Source of the DNA: Sphagnum magellanicum
Lineage: Eukaryota; Streptophyta; Sphagnopsida; Sphagnales; Sphagnaceae
DNA: 64,000 nucleotides
Direction of reading: 5' to 3'
Assembly (NCBI GenBank): GCA_021904315.1
Contig: CM038915.1
Span: 6,200,001 to 6,264,000 of the forward strand
Under the pieces are notes generated by a model. That model saw only the letters and a list, made by a program, of their open reading frames with translations. It had not been told where the DNA came from and did not search any database. Position numbers and translations under genes: made by a program. Shown piece after piece: positions 1 to 15,869 of the stretch (the first letter of the stretch is position 1; every line of letters starts with the position of its first letter).

Positions 1-3000
1 AAACTCAAGGGTGGATGACATTATATTTGTCATCCTAAGGTTGGGTGGAGAATTCATTTTAACAATCGAAAGTCATTTTGATCACCACAAGGTTTTTAAT
101 TATTTTGAATTACCTTATCGACCAATAATAATTCCCAATAAAACAAACAATTACAAACTTGTAAAGATAACCAAAAAAAGAAAAAAAAATTCAAATTAAT
201 GAAATGTGCACATTAATGTTCATGTGGTTATGGATAGAATTGTATAAACTTATATGTAATTTATGATAATTGACCATCTCTACATAATTTAACTTAAAAC
301 ATGTTGAGAATAGATTTTGATAAGAAGTTTATGAACATAAGGTGAAAGCATGCTAAGGTGTAGTACTTTCCAACATATGTGAAGTCCATACTAATGTTAA
401 AATAAAAATCCATATACATTGTAGCAAAATACATTATATTGCACTTGAATCATATGGCAAGGTTAAACAATTTTTTTTTACTTCTAAACTTTATCAATGA
501 TAGATAATTATATCAAAAATTTACATTTAAAAAATGAGAAGTTGAATTATTAATTTAAATGAATAAAGGACTTTATAAAAAATTCCATATTTCATTGTAT
601 ATTTCAATTTATGGTTTTCAAAATCTTTCAAAATTGTCTTCCTTTGTACCAATGGCATCGCACTATTTTCCATTTTTAAAAAATCACTCAATTAAACATT
701 TTAGTAAATATAATTAGTCCATTATCATATGATATGGACTATAATGTAGGTTTTTAGCACTTTAAAAGTCCATTGATATATTATAGTAACTCAAAATCCA
801 TTATTGAGATTCATATGATGTGATCATTTCATATAATATATTATTTTGTTGAGTTTTTCCACATCTTATTCATTTAATTTTTGTTCCATGGCCAATAATC
901 AAGTTGTGATAGAATTAATTTAGGGTTTTCCTTCCCTATAGTGGGCCTTACCTGACATGAAGTATGAGGCAAACCTTAGATCATAAGCATAAATATAAAT
1001 AGAACAATTGTAAAGCATTAAAAGTGGTAGGGATCATAAGTGCTTACTATTTAGGAAGTGGAAAGACCTTACACCTATAAGTAGGTACATATATTGTGTT
1101 CCTAAATGGTAGGTGTAAAATCCCCACTCGTTACTACAAGGGATATTCACATATATAAAGTGCCCTCCAAATACACTAGGAAATTTATACAAGAACTTTA
1201 CGAGGTACATTAATGCTTTGAATTCATTAACATCTTTAGATTGAAAAGAATATTATATGCATTATGACTCAAGAATCTAACTTGCATTAATTACCAAGGG
1301 AACATCAAATTTGTGTACCTATTCTAAAGTTCCAACTACTGATGTGGCAAAAGATCACCATCCTCCCCAATTGCCAATTATATCTAATAATGGCCATTGG
1401 TGAAACCCACTTGGTGGTTCAAGTGGCCATTACCTATTAAGTGTGTTCCATACAAGGGGTGGAAAGGGGGTGTTGTGTTGGCCAAGAAGGACCTAGTAAG
1501 TGATTTCCATGTGGGGGAGGGGGTGGGGGTCAACGTTTTTTCTTTTGGTGAAAATTCACCAAATGGCAACACTACTTCAAATTTTTGGAAATTTTCCTTT
1601 TTAGGGGTGAGCATGTTGCCTCAAGTCCATCTATTGGCTATAGTTTTAATGATCAATGCACAGAAATGTTTCTAGTTAAGGCGAAATATGATTGAATTTG
1701 TTTAGGGATGTTTCATCAATGTTGCTACAAATAAACAAACAAAAACCAATGGGGTAGTGTTCTAAACTTTGTGCGTGAGAATCAAAGGGACAAAAGGATC
1801 ATGGATTTGATAGAAATTCCAAGGAAAAGAACTAAATAGATTTTATACACAAGAGAAATTGCACACAAGAGTGAAGGGGATAAGAAAAAGACGAATTGGA
1901 ACAACTTACATAGTAGAAACTTGAAGAGCCATTGCACTTAAAGAATTGATTCTACAATTGATCTAGTCTTATAATGTATACACATAAGGATCTCTTATGT
2001 ATGAAGAAAGATTGAGGTCTAATTTCAGAAGTTCAATACCAAGTGTTACACATGAAAAATCCATGAACAATTCCACACAAATTTAGTTCTCATGACCTAG
2101 CCATGAAAAGCTTAAATTTCAATGCGCAATTAATTAAAGTAGTTAATATTTTGCAAATTTGGAGTATGGTAATTTTGGGTCATGTTTGTTTCTATTGTGT
2201 GCTACACGTATTATAGGCAAATTAGTAAATTAAGAGTTTCAAAAGATGCCAAAAAGGAATGGGTCTGGGTGGGCTAGATTTTGTTCAACAATATGCTAAC
2301 AAAAATTTCTTGTACAATATATATGCAAAAACCCTAGAGGATTTAGTTAAGTTAAAAATTTGCAAAATGGATGAATCAAATGATCTTGCACACCATCTCC
2401 ATTTTATGTCAGCAATTTTGTAGGATTATCAATGTAAACTTTAGCTACATTCCAAATAGGTCCAAAAATCAAGTTTGGGCATGGAATCAATATCAAAGTA
2501 CTTGAGAAATTCGCCATCAATTGGGTGCCAAACAAAACAATTGAATATAATGAGTTGGATATCATTATACAAATATTACAATCTAATGCCATCTAGTATT
2601 GTTAGCAATCACCAACTTGTGGATGGGGGTACATTCACAAATATAGGAGCCATAGGAACTATAACAATGCTTTATTTTTCACGTTTTGGTGTCAAAATTT
2701 ATATTAATATTGCACTTTTTTTTAATATGTTTTGATGATAATGTTTTTAATATATGGTGGAAACATGTGCAATAATTTGAAATTAATCTAATGAAATTTG
2801 GAATCTCAAAAACATTGATTAATCACTGTAATTAGTGTTTTACAATGCTTTCACTGCTTGAAAAAACTCATAAATGACTCTTAAAGGACTTGAAAATGAC
2901 ATAATTTTGAAAAGACTCTTAAAACACATATTCACATAAAAGTATGATGTTACATATTTTCTAGTCAAGAAGACTTTCTTATGACTTTTTACAACTTAAA

Positions 3001-5600
3001 AATGGAATTTCTTAATATATAACCAGAATATTTCAAAATAAGAAGTCATCGAAATCCTTGCTAAAGGTGCACCTTCGGCTCCTTATTTTGTCAATGTACC
3101 CATGGATAACCATGGATGATTGGATGTTGCAACAAAGAGTTGGCATTAACACATGACTTCAAATGTAAATAGTTTAGGAATTCTTATATATGTAGGGGGG
3201 GAACACAAATAGGAGATAAAAAGAGGAATAATAGAGGAAAAAAAAAGGAAAAGTCTGGAGGAGGAAAAAAAACCAATAGAAGAAGAAGATGTTGTAGAAG
3301 GAACTTTCTTGTGTTCATGGTTGGGGAGAGAACCATGTTGATGTAAAATTATTATAATAGAGGTGTAAGGATAGTGTAAGCACCTTTGTTTTGGTTGCCT
3401 TTGGGTTTTGTTTGAAAGGTTATGGATAGAAATAACAATAAAAGATAATATTAGGTTAGTTTGTTAAAAAAGTACATAAATAACCACCAAAGTGAATTGT
3501 GTTTGTAAAAGGCTTCTATTTGAATATTAAAACATGGCTTTTTAAAAAGCCTTTGTGGATCATTTCATGTTTGTGGTACTACAAGACTAGGGGATATTGG
3601 TGAGATATGTAATAAACAAGAAGTTAAAAATTCAAATTTCAACAATTACTAGTGGATAAATCTTGGCGAAATAAACAAGCAAATAAATGTAAGATGTATT
3701 GATTGCCATTGGCAGTTTATTAAATGCATGTGTTGCATTAACAGCCAATCTTTACAATTTGCATTATTATCACTAGGGGTTGTTTCATGCAAATTGTCAT
3801 ATTAATAGGCCTTGAAATATTGACCATTTGTATCAATGGATACATTGCGCCAACCCACAAGCAATCAAAAGGGTCATTTGGATACTTAAATACCCATCAC
3901 AAACATGCCAATCTTGTTTGATCATGTTTGACTCCATGGATAATCTTCCTTTTGTAGGCACTTGGTGCACAATTGAAAGGTATATCAATTTTCTCCAAAG
4001 AATGAATAAGGATATTTCTATGCATTAGGGTATTGGCCCAAAACTTGTAACTAGGAGCTAAAAGGATTAGTTTGGAAAAGGATTGCAAGTCTTTTTTTTT
4101 AAAATAACTTTTACATGCAAATAAATTTTTGAATGAACTTTTTTGTAACTTGTTCTAAAAAATATTTAAATTTTCCCTAATGCATCACATTTTTTTTTTA
4201 GTCATTATTGAATAAATATGAATTTTTAAAAGTACAAAAATTCCTTACAAATTCAATATTTCATTTGAAAAATTATCAAAATTTTCAATCATCACCAAAA
4301 ATAAAATTTTCACATTCTTTAGTTTTATTATACTCTAAAATATAACTTCTCATGTACACTATAACCCATTTATACATGGTAAAGGACTCTTAAAGCTCTA
4401 AAATCTTGAAACAATTTTGAAACATTCTTTGAATTTTTAAAGTTTCATAATTCCACATTTTTAAAATTAGCCACATTAGAATAAACTAAATTTTATAGTT
4501 ACTAGCATTTCAAAAAATAAGTAAAAACTTATTGGAATGTTGAATTTGAAAAATAATTCACAATAGTGAATTTTGTTTTATCATTCAAATTAAAACATTG
4601 TACATATAACAATTTTAGTTTGTTGTTACTTTATATCCAATGTTGACAAGATAATTTTTCTCTCTATTTTATTATGTTTCCACCCTTTGATATTACACTC
4701 AATTACAAATTAGGTCATTTAGCATTTAAAAAATTCATGTATGTTATATTTAAGATTGATTAAAATTGATGCATGCCATTGATGCATTCCAAATCTCCCA
4801 CTACTTGAACTTATTGGTGAGAGACTCTACAAAATATGGCCCACATTTACTAAAAATTTCCCTCAAGATACATTCTACCAATTTCCACCAATATTACTTG
4901 GTGAACCAAAGCTCACATGTTATTTGATATTAGTGGCAATTAGGGACAATTCTTGAAACAATTCATAGTGAAAACCTCACAAACCTTGTGTGCACTTACG
5001 GCATGCAACCCCCAACTTGGTCAATATGCTTCAATAACCTAACAATTTTTCTAGACTTCAACTTCCTACCTTAGGGCTTTGAAACCCATCATGGAACAAG
5101 AATATTATGAGGTAAATGGTGTAATAAACTCCTAGCTAGGCTTGTTGGTTCACTTTTCTTCTAATTGTATTACTTTTACTAGAATCATATATATTTGTCA
5201 TTAGGCAACAATTATATCAATATACTCTTGAGCAACAACACAATGGATATGACAATTCAAAATTTTCAAAATCTTGAATCTCATAACAATTGATGTGCCA
5301 AGAGATACAAGTTGGATACATGTCAAAAGTCATGTCTTTTAAGTCTTGTAAAAGCAGGCTTTATTATGAAGAGGTACAGTGCTCCACCACTTGGAGATGG
5401 AGGGGTTGATCCATTGAGTCTAAATCTCATCCCCTTTCAGCTGAACATATCAGTGTTTGTATGAAGGAGAGAGATTATTTTGTCAATTGAAAGAAGCAAC
5501 CGACTGGACCTCATTTTGAAATCAAACATTGTGACTCCATAGACACATTTGCATGAATTAATTTTGTAAATTTACATGGTTCATACTGTGGAAGGGAAAC
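1..5600. other. AT-rich intergenic DNA without a recognisable gene
   Basis: This stretch has many A/T runs and only short open frames on both strands. The longest (around 1397-1675 on +, and an overlapping one on -) resemble no family I recognise and show no splice-linked continuation. I see no LTR, terminal inverted repeat or RNA gene here. Purine-rich sequence at about 3220-3300 is simple sequence. Confidence 0.6.
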
Positions 5601-5610
5601 AATAGGAGAT

Positions 5611-5618
5611 TATAAAAC
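5611..5618 (+). promoter_or_regulatory. Possible TATA box of the ascorbate peroxidase gene
   Basis: TATAAAAC lies 161 bases before the inferred start codon, a plausible distance for a plant core promoter with a leader of roughly 130 bases. Three ATGs at 5658, 5661 and 5665 lie between it and the main ATG. The transcript would therefore have upstream ATGs unless transcription starts later or the leader is spliced. Confidence 0.4.
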
Positions 5619-5771
5619 ACATGAAACTTGTTATTCCATCAATAAAAAAGCATATTAATGATGTATGGTTGCAGCATATTGTGGTTATTATTTGTTATCA
5701 CATGATGCAGATACCGGTTGTGGTGATTTTGTAGAGTTCAAAGTTTCAATTGTGTTTTTTAAGTGGACTCA

Positions 5772-8539
<2,768 letters not shown>

Positions 8540-10355
8540 GATGATGTGGAGGGGACTTAAATGTAGGAGCAATTACAAGGCATAGAGCACCACAACAAAA
8601 TTTGGCCTCAAGTTTCATAAGATTTCATTACCTTGAAATCACAAAGTATGCAATGCAGTGGAGTGGATGGGTTGATACTTGTCATTTTCCTCTTGTGCTC
8701 AATGTGATTTCAGGAGTTTGATTGTCATGTAGCTATGTTGTGTGAGGAAGACACTTCTCTCAAGCATGTTTGCAAATCCTTTATGGTGAAATGATTTTTG
8801 CATAAAAAGGCAGTATGTTCAGAAACTCTTTTGAAGGATCCAAGTGTTTCATGCACTCATTGATACTTGACAGTGTGCTAAGATATGGTACTGCTCAATA
8901 GTCCTCAATGTTGCAACCATGCAATTCTTCCTATACTAGCTCAAAATACTCACATCTTGCTCCTTGACAAATATCAAATGACAAGCATGGTGGCAACTTC
9001 AATGCTAAGGTCAACAGTAAATCTCTTCACAAATTTTGCTCCAGGTACTAACATGCTTTGTGCCTAGCAATAGTACTGGGAAGCTGTCCAGATAAGTTTG
9101 AGAGCTAGACCTAGGAAATTTCTACTACCTGCGGCTGTTGCATAGCCCTGGATAAATTTGTTGCTGATAACTGGTCTGTCTGCTGTTAGTATGGTACATG
9201 GCAGCTTTGAGTGGCAATGACAAGCCATTCATGTCCACTGGTCCATTCATGTCCACTGGTTCATCTTGTGTCTTGCTTCCACACTAGTACCAACAGCTGC
9301 ATCCCTGCCCCAAAACCAGAGTAAACAAAAGCAACCATCTCCACAGAACTTCTACTGGTGGATAGCTAGCTCATAGTGAATATTTTAGTTTAGTATGTGC
9401 ATTGCATGCTTCCATACACACTACAAAGATGCCTTTGCAAAATTATGTTCAGTGTTGACCATAGATTCAAGGTGTTATTCACTACTACATCACCCCATGT
9501 AGACATAGATGTGAGATACATAATCCAATGAGCATTAAACTTAGCTCAATAAAAAGATGTGCAAAGTCAGTGAGGACCATGAGCTGATTAGGTACACGCC
9601 CAGAAACAGAGGCAGATATGTGTGCAAAAGAGAAGGTCCCTCAAACAAAGGAGACTAGAGGGTTAAGGGCATCAAGCCTACCAATCATACCCAATGTGAT
9701 GATCACAAAATTAGCATTTCTTACTAGTTGAACACAAAGGTTTCCAATTTAGTACTTGCAAACATTCTCCATGCTTCATGGACCATCTTGTGAGCAAAAG
9801 AATGGTCCCCCCAAAGCATCATATCCAACAATGTCATTGCCATATTACCAAGGTCTACTCTTTGCTGGAACGATTTGTCTTCTTCACATTCAGCTTCTCA
9901 TTGTTCCTGATACTAAATAACTAGGGGTGCACAACAATAGACCAGAAGGAGGGGACTTCAGAATGCAATCACATTCATAAGGATGCTTATCTCTACACTT
10001 CCAAGCATTTAGGGTTTGATCATATGGACCTCATAAAAGAGTCCTTCTTGTAATAGCTATCCATTCTTGCACAGCAACTTCAAATATGAACATTCTTATT
10101 AGGCCCACTTTACATTACCAGTCAAGGCCAATGTTCAACTCAAATCAAGCATTCCTATTGGTGCAAAAGTTGGAAATCAGCCCCATGGGCTTTCACACTA
10201 GGAATCAAGGCTGAAATAGAAAAAATATATATTTTCAATCTGCCCCAAGTTACTAGTAAATGCTGTACTTTATTGGCCTTGTAGTGGCCCCAAGACTGGA
10301 AAAAAAGATACCATTGCATTTGGGAAGAGCCATTTTGCAACCCTTGAGGCCAATA
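8540..10355. other. Probable APX 3' region followed by intergenic DNA
   Basis: The first few hundred bases are likely the APX 3' untranslated region, but I see no clear polyadenylation signal. A 20-bp unit (CCATTCATGTCCACTGGTYC) is tandemly duplicated at about 9223-9262. The rest contains no supported gene. Confidence 0.5.
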
Positions 10356-11149
10356 TCAATGTTCCAGCATTTATTAATACTAGTGTGAACCCGGTGCATA
10401 ATGCACCCGTGCCCCCCCCCACCCGCCGTTACTTACTTCGGACCGGAAGCAACCTCTCCTCCTGCACGGTTGGTGTGAATGCTCCCCAGAGCTGCTGGCC
10501 AGACGTCATCCAAAAAAAAAAAAGAAGCAAATACGTAGCCTTAGATTTTTCCGAAAAAACAAATCCAAAAAAAAAAGATAAAAAAAGAAGCAAATACGTA
10601 GCCTTAGATTTTTCTGCCCATTTCTTCTTTTTTTTTTTTTTCTTCATTTTTGTTAATTTAAAAGAAGGGGAGAAAAATCCGAAAAAACAAATCCAAAAAA
10701 AAAAGATAAAAAAAGAAGCAAATACGTAGCCTTAGATTTTTCTGCCCATTTTTTATTTTTTATTTTTTAATCCAAAAAAAAGATTAAAAAAGAAGCAAAT
10801 ACGAAGCCTTAGATTTTTCCGAAAAAACAAATCCAAAAAAAAATTAAAAAAGAAGCAAATACGTAGCAGAATCGGTCTCTGCGGCTCACTTCTGGGGGGT
10901 TGCAGAATCGACATCGCAGAGACCATTAACGGGTCGGAACGTCCTGTCACGGATGGACGGTTGTGTAGAAATCAAACGAGTTTCCCGGGGTGCCAGTTCC
11001 AAACGAAAATGTTTTTCCCTATGGCCGGTTCTGCAGCAGAAACATAAAAAATGATTATGCAGCAGAACGTCACGTCACAGACAGACAGGAAGACCAAGTG
11101 AATTTATATATAAGATTTTGATGTCAATGTTTTAGCATTTATTAGTAAC
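10356..11149. mobile_element. Unclassified A-rich insertion flanked by about 25-bp direct repeats
   Basis: The segments 10356-10380 and 11124-11149 are near-identical direct repeats (TCAATGTT..AGCATTTATTA). Between them is sequence of different character: a palindromic start around 10390 (GGTGCATAATGCACC), a C-run, an A-rich minisatellite, then a GC-rich part ending in TTTATATATAAGATT. The flanking repeats could be a long target duplication of the type made by LINE or SINE insertion, or a repair duplication. There is no open frame with recognisable domains; the open frame through the minisatellite is an artefact of the repeat. Confidence 0.45.
10510..10875. repeat. A-rich minisatellite, five variable units
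   Basis: The core GAAGCAAATACGTAGCCTTA followed by GATTTTTC recurs starting near 10523, 10587, 10715, 10793 and 10851. Units are joined by CCGAAAAAACAAATCC and A-runs. Two units carry an extra T-rich insert. Unit length therefore varies from about 58 to 128 bp. Confidence 0.8.
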
Positions 11150-12240
11150 TTGGGACCAAACAAAAGCCAAAAATGCTCAAAATAGGTTACCAAGGTGGGA
11201 ACTATCTTGGTAACTGGGTTGTCGATGACCTACAACCGAGTCACAAGGCCCAGCAGGTTTCCAATGCATAGTAGACTTGTGAGTGCTGGTGAGTCACATA
11301 ATCTCAAAGCTTTGACATGATAAAGAACAAGGATTTTGTGAGGAAAAGTTGGAAAGGGGTTGTTGTTCACGTTATGTGTCTGATCGGTGAGCAGCATCAA
11401 CTTGGAACCCTATTATTAATTCTCCATGGCTTTAGCTCTTCGTGGCCTTAGCCACCGACAATTAAGTCCTGGATGGATGAACATTATTGTTACATTTCAC
11501 ATCCAGATTGGGGTTTACTGAATAAAATCAAGTGTGTTACCATTCAGCATATGATATTTTTTTACAGTGGATGTTGTGGAGATGGGCCATATGTTGGTCG
11601 GATAAAGCACAAAATCTCCCTCAGAAATTACCCCAGATACGTAACTACTTACACATTGTGGTTTCACGGCTCAATGAATGAATGTCCATGTAGCTTTGAA
11701 TGACTGAACTTGTGGATCCTTTGCTTTTGGTCTTTTAGGGGTATGTAGCCGGCCGGTGTCTTTCCATCCAACCCATCATGACCCCAAAAACAATTAATTG
11801 TTGATCCAAAGATTCAGCTCAAACATTGCTTTTCTTCTCTGTCTTTGGAGACATTTGATTAAAAAAATATTTTTGAAGACATTGCTTTCTTGACTCCCAA
11901 AAAGAAAAAGTAAAAATTTTTTTTAAAAAGTCTTGGCTTTGTCCCCCCCCCAAGCTTCACAAACTTCCATTGTAATTTTCACTTGGGGTGGGAACAAAAT
12001 GTGGGATCCACCTTTTTTGTCTCTTGTCAACTTTCTAAAATTAATTTTAAACACCAAAAAGTCTCAAACGGCATTATATATGCTGCATGGTCCAGAAAGC
12101 CTTTTCCCCTTTAAAAAAGGACAATCGTCTTAGGCAGATATGTATTATGTCCCCACAACAGATCATATTTAATTGAATGGAGGAGACAAGTGAAAACGTT
12201 TTGCACCCGGCCATCCATCAATGCACATTTTGCTCTCTTA
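11150..12240. other. Intergenic, no supported gene
   Basis: No conserved coding sequence, RNA gene or repeat boundary was recognised. The open frame at 11473-11703 has no family resemblance I can name. Confidence 0.5.
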
Positions 12241-12244
12241 TAAT

Positions 12245-12462
12245 GGTGCATTCACACTTGATGTTAAATCAATGTTAAATGTAAATCTAGGTGGCATCCT
12301 AGGTGGCACCCAATGTTAAATGGGCGATGTAACTTAACTTTAAGTGAATGTTAGTTTAACATAAAATCTTCATGATAAGTAAGTTTAAGTCTTAAATGAC
12401 TAGTATGGTGATAAGGGACTCTACACTAGTGTAGAGTCCGTAACACCAAGTGCGAATGAACC
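12245..12462. mobile_element. MITE-like element, copy 1 (218 bp)
   Basis: It is homologous over its whole length to 60385-60602, and both copies are 218 bp. The left end GGTGCATTCACACTTG matches the reverse complement of the right end, giving terminal inverted repeats of about 22 bp with mismatches. The right half folds on itself through a perfect palindrome. No open frame is present. No unambiguous target-site duplication was found, so the superfamily is unassigned. Confidence 0.75.
12416..12439. repeat. Perfect 24-bp palindrome inside MITE copy 1
   Basis: GGACTCTACACT is followed directly by its exact reverse complement. Outer flanks extend the pairing imperfectly (TGGTGATAAG against GTAACACCA), so the right part of the element could form a long hairpin. 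Copy 2 keeps the outer arms but has a degraded centre. Confidence 0.9.
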
Positions 12463-12649
12463 TTTAAATTCGGTCTTAGCTTTTACTACCTACCTAGTAT
12501 CTACCACCTTGGGTGAACTAGCACCTACACATGATACCTGGTAGTAAAGTAGAAACTCTGAATTATTTATTTTTAGGTTGCTTCTAATCATGGTTAGATA
12601 CTAAATACCCTGTCCTAATACTAAATCAGGGTCTCTGAGTCCAAAATTT

Positions 12650-12905
12650 TACATTTATTAGAGTTATCCGGAAACTAACCCCGTCTTCAGCCTGTCTTTG
12701 GGCCTCCTTTCACCCCCTATCCCCTATTTCACTGGTATTTGCAAAGTAAAGATATTTTAATAAATCTCAGTATGAAATGCTGATACTCAGCATTTAATGC
12801 ACAAGGTTCGAGTCTAATTATAGTATTTGTACAGTTAGGAGCAGTGAAAATATCTGTTAGCAGCAGTGGAGGCGCTCAGGAGAAAGAAAAGACAGGATGA
12901 AACTC
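12650..12905 (+). mobile_element. tRNA-related SINE-like repeat, copy 1
   Basis: About 250 bp aligns in reverse complement with 34640-34895. In this orientation it contains GGTTCGAGTC at 12805-12814, a good Pol III B box. An upstream anticodon-arm-like hairpin (ATGCT, seven-base loop, AGCAT) and a TCTCAGTATG segment sit where a D-arm/A box would be. The tRNA-like part is internal rather than at the 5' end, so a SINE is likely but not certain. Confidence 0.5.
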
Positions 12906-13074
12906 CGTTTACAACCAAAATTGATGGTTTTCTGAGTTTCATCCCCCCTTGAATGCTAATGTACTTTCTTGCAGGTTAATCTCATCCTGTGTATGACCAA
13001 ACTCAGGGTTCTAGTGCTGTGTTTTTCTTACTTTACGGATAACTCTATTGTGTTGAATGTGGCCGGCCACTAAT

Positions 13075-13490
13075 GGACCTTGATCAAGAAGGTGAAGGTT
13101 GTAGGTGGAGTTTTCACCCTGGCTGTATCTCCCCATTTCGAGTAGTGAAATAATGTACATAGCAATCCTCCACTGGGGATGGCGAGTGGGAGTGGAAAGG
13201 GCAAGGTTGAATGGACATTATTCTTGTCAGTTGAATGTCAGAATTTATTGGCCAAAGTGAACCAGTACCCACCAACGCACCAGTTGGCCGTTCTGTCCAT
13301 AGGATAGCCTGCAATTTTTCATCCATCCCAACCCTGACCTCCATATTACCCTCCCACTTAGTTACCTTACTGACCTAGGTTCCTTCCTACTACTTACTTA
13401 CCTCACCCACTAACCAACTTTCTTAGTTACCTACTCACTCTCTACCTATCCCTCTACCCATCCAATCACCGACCTACATATCAACCGTTT
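13075..13490 (-). repeat. Copy of a composite dispersed repeat (TACCTACC tract plus GGTTCACYC end)
   Basis: It contains GTGAACCAGTACCCACCAAC at about 13258 and a downstream tract rich in TTACCTAC/CTACC. The same pair of blocks, in the same relative order, occurs at about 30460-30840, 35058-35370, 50640-51110 and 51230-51400. A further shared block, AAGAAGGTGAAGGT followed by TTCACCCTGGCT, is seen here at about 13088 and again at about 31850. Confidence 0.5.
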
Positions 13491-13499
13491 ACATGATAA

Positions 13500-15660
13500 A
13501 ATATATAAATGTGCAAGTATGACATTGAACATATTGACAACGATTTGAATCATATTTGAACCTTTGATGACAATAAGTGTTAGCCCCAAATGCAGGTATT
13601 GCAATTGTAATCAATTTTAACATCCTTTTTATAACTCCACCTCCACCTTGGGCTATTTAAGACATAGTGTATTTAATTTCATTAATCAAATTTAACTAAA
13701 CAACAAGCAATAGATTTAGCAATTTGATGTATTTATTTAATGATTTAATTAAGTAATATGGTTTAGATTTAAGTTGTAAAAAATAACAAAAAATTATGAT
13801 TTTTTGTGTTTTTATACTAATTAAAATCAACCTTAGATTGGATTTTGGGGGGGAATTTTCATTTAGACATTTATGGAACAAGACATATTTAGTTTGTTTC
13901 TTTGAAAGGTAGTGGAGAAAGTCTCAACTTGGAAAGATTATACAAAAAATAAAAAGCATATCTCCTTTTTTAGTTTTTTTTTGTCATTTAATTATCTTTA
14001 AAATCTAATGCATAATTTTTACATTCATTAATTATCTTTTAATTGTAGGGTATAATTAGTTGTTATAAAATAAATTTATTTTGCATTTAGATATGTTTGT
14101 ATAGTTGTTAGGGTTTATGGCATCTACCACTATGATTATTTGAGGTTTTATGTATCTAATTTTTTGGGTTAATTAACTTTAAACTTTAAGGTTAATTCGT
14201 CCATTCATTAGTTTTCAAAATTCAAACCATAATTAATCATAGTAAAACTTTTTTGCTTTCCATTTATATGGTCTAACTTTGGATGCATATTGTGTTCTTA
14301 AAATGGTTATGTATGATGCAATGCTCACATCAACTCCAACCCACTATGTTTAGAATGGTTTGGTGTTCCCAAAATTATCACCTATTTTTGTGAGCCACAG
14401 GTGGGTATTATGTTCAAGTAATTGTTTTGTCTTATGCAATATTTGCACATGAGTGCTAATGAAAATAACCCAATTATGATTCATGATTAATTAATTGAAG
14501 ACATGGTCCTAAAGTGCAATACCCACATCCTTTCAAATTGGGCTTTGGAAGGACAGTAAGACCCTAAAAAATTAACACATATTTTATGACCCGTATGTGG
14601 GTGTTGTAAATTTTTGTTAAAATGTTCACGCATATTTTGTGACCCATATGCAAATATTGCACTTGATTCCAAAAGCTTGGTGTGTATTGAATGCTTGAAT
14701 GCAAATTTTGCAATTTTTCCCTTAAATCATGGGGATTTTACAAGCCATTATGTAAGTATTGTTTTAAATTTTCAAATTTTAACAATGTAGATTTGAAATT
14801 ATAATGCAACAATAGAAGATGGTTTTGAACTTAAGGAAAAAAACATAAAATCAAAATTATTTTACATATACTGAGATGTCATAAAAGATCATTTTCTCAA
14901 ATCCAAACCTTAGCCCTTATGTACACGACAAGTGGATGAAAATTGCTAAGTATATAAAACCATGCCAAAATTGTCAATTACATATAATATCATTCACACC
15001 TTAATCTTTATCGGAAAAAAAACCTTGTTTAAAATTATAGTCCACATCATCGATCCCATGTGCTTGGCACTAGGCTATTGTTACCTATGCCACATTCTTT
15101 GCATGCTAGTAGGTATAAATCTAACAATGTTCGGACTATGGATGAATTGCAATTGCCACAAACTTGTCCTTACTATCCCACAAAAATTACAATAGAACAA
15201 CAACCCATAATTAGTTTTGGCATTCTGAAAAACCCTAAAACACAAAAGGAAAAAAACATTAACATCCATGAATATTCATGGAAATTGATGATTGCGCCAT
15301 TTTTTCATATAGGAGTTGTTTTGTTAAACTCTTGTTCCAATATGTGCCATCCCACACCATCTTTAATCTTTTCACCTACATGCATCAAGTGGTGCAGATG
15401 AAGGTTTGTAAATTGCAAGTTTTCATCATTTTCTATGCATGTGTGGGCATTGCATGGGATGCTCCCAATGCCCTAAGATTGAATGCCCAAGACTTGCAAA
15501 AATTGATAAAAAATTAACTACACCAAAAGGGGTTTCCACACCTTGAATTTTCCTTTTACAATTAGTTAGAGGTGATCCCACTATGCATGGGCTTTTGCAG
15601 AAGTTTGAACATGCCTTTTGGTCATATATAGTGGGATCACATGCATATCACTTAAGATCC
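13500..15660. other. AT-rich intergenic DNA with degenerate GACCCATATGTGGGTATTGC repeats
   Basis: Between about 14280 and 14680, divergent units spaced roughly 70-130 bp contain variants of TGTGACCCATATG..ATTGCA. The same motif in reverse orientation builds the minisatellite at 38.7-39.4 kb. I see no supported gene. Confidence 0.5.
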
Positions 15661-15667
15661 ATGCATT

Positions 15668-15849
15668 CATCCAAGCATGGTCCTAACAACAAGCCTCACC
15701 CCTTCGTGAATCAAAGGACAACCAAATTTGGTTTTCTCTACCACAAGGTTGTGCACCTTCTTCAAATGTTGAGTGCACAACCATTTTGCAACATATCTAA
15801 TGGAACACATGCCAACTTTGCACACCCACTTTGACCCCACCTTAGCCCA
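15668..15849 (-). pseudogene. Relic of a C2H2 zinc-finger gene family (fragment)
   Basis: The minus-strand frame starts with WAKVGSKWVCKVG and continues through AKWLCTQHLKKVH to a stop. It has a C2H2 pattern, C-x4-C-x12-H-x4-H, in which every ligand is present. It is clearly homologous to the pseudogene at 37330-38234 (CKVG..C, AK.LLTKHLKEVH). Homology fades past the TGA at 15668. I do not know the family's function. Two copies in one window, both broken, suggest a multicopy and perhaps transposon-borne gene. Confidence 0.65.
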
Positions 15850-15869
15850 ATCTAAATCCTTTCAAGAAC

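Noticed and set aside
10385-10729. 114-codon open frame
   Set aside because: It runs through the A-rich minisatellite and its protein is just the repeated unit.
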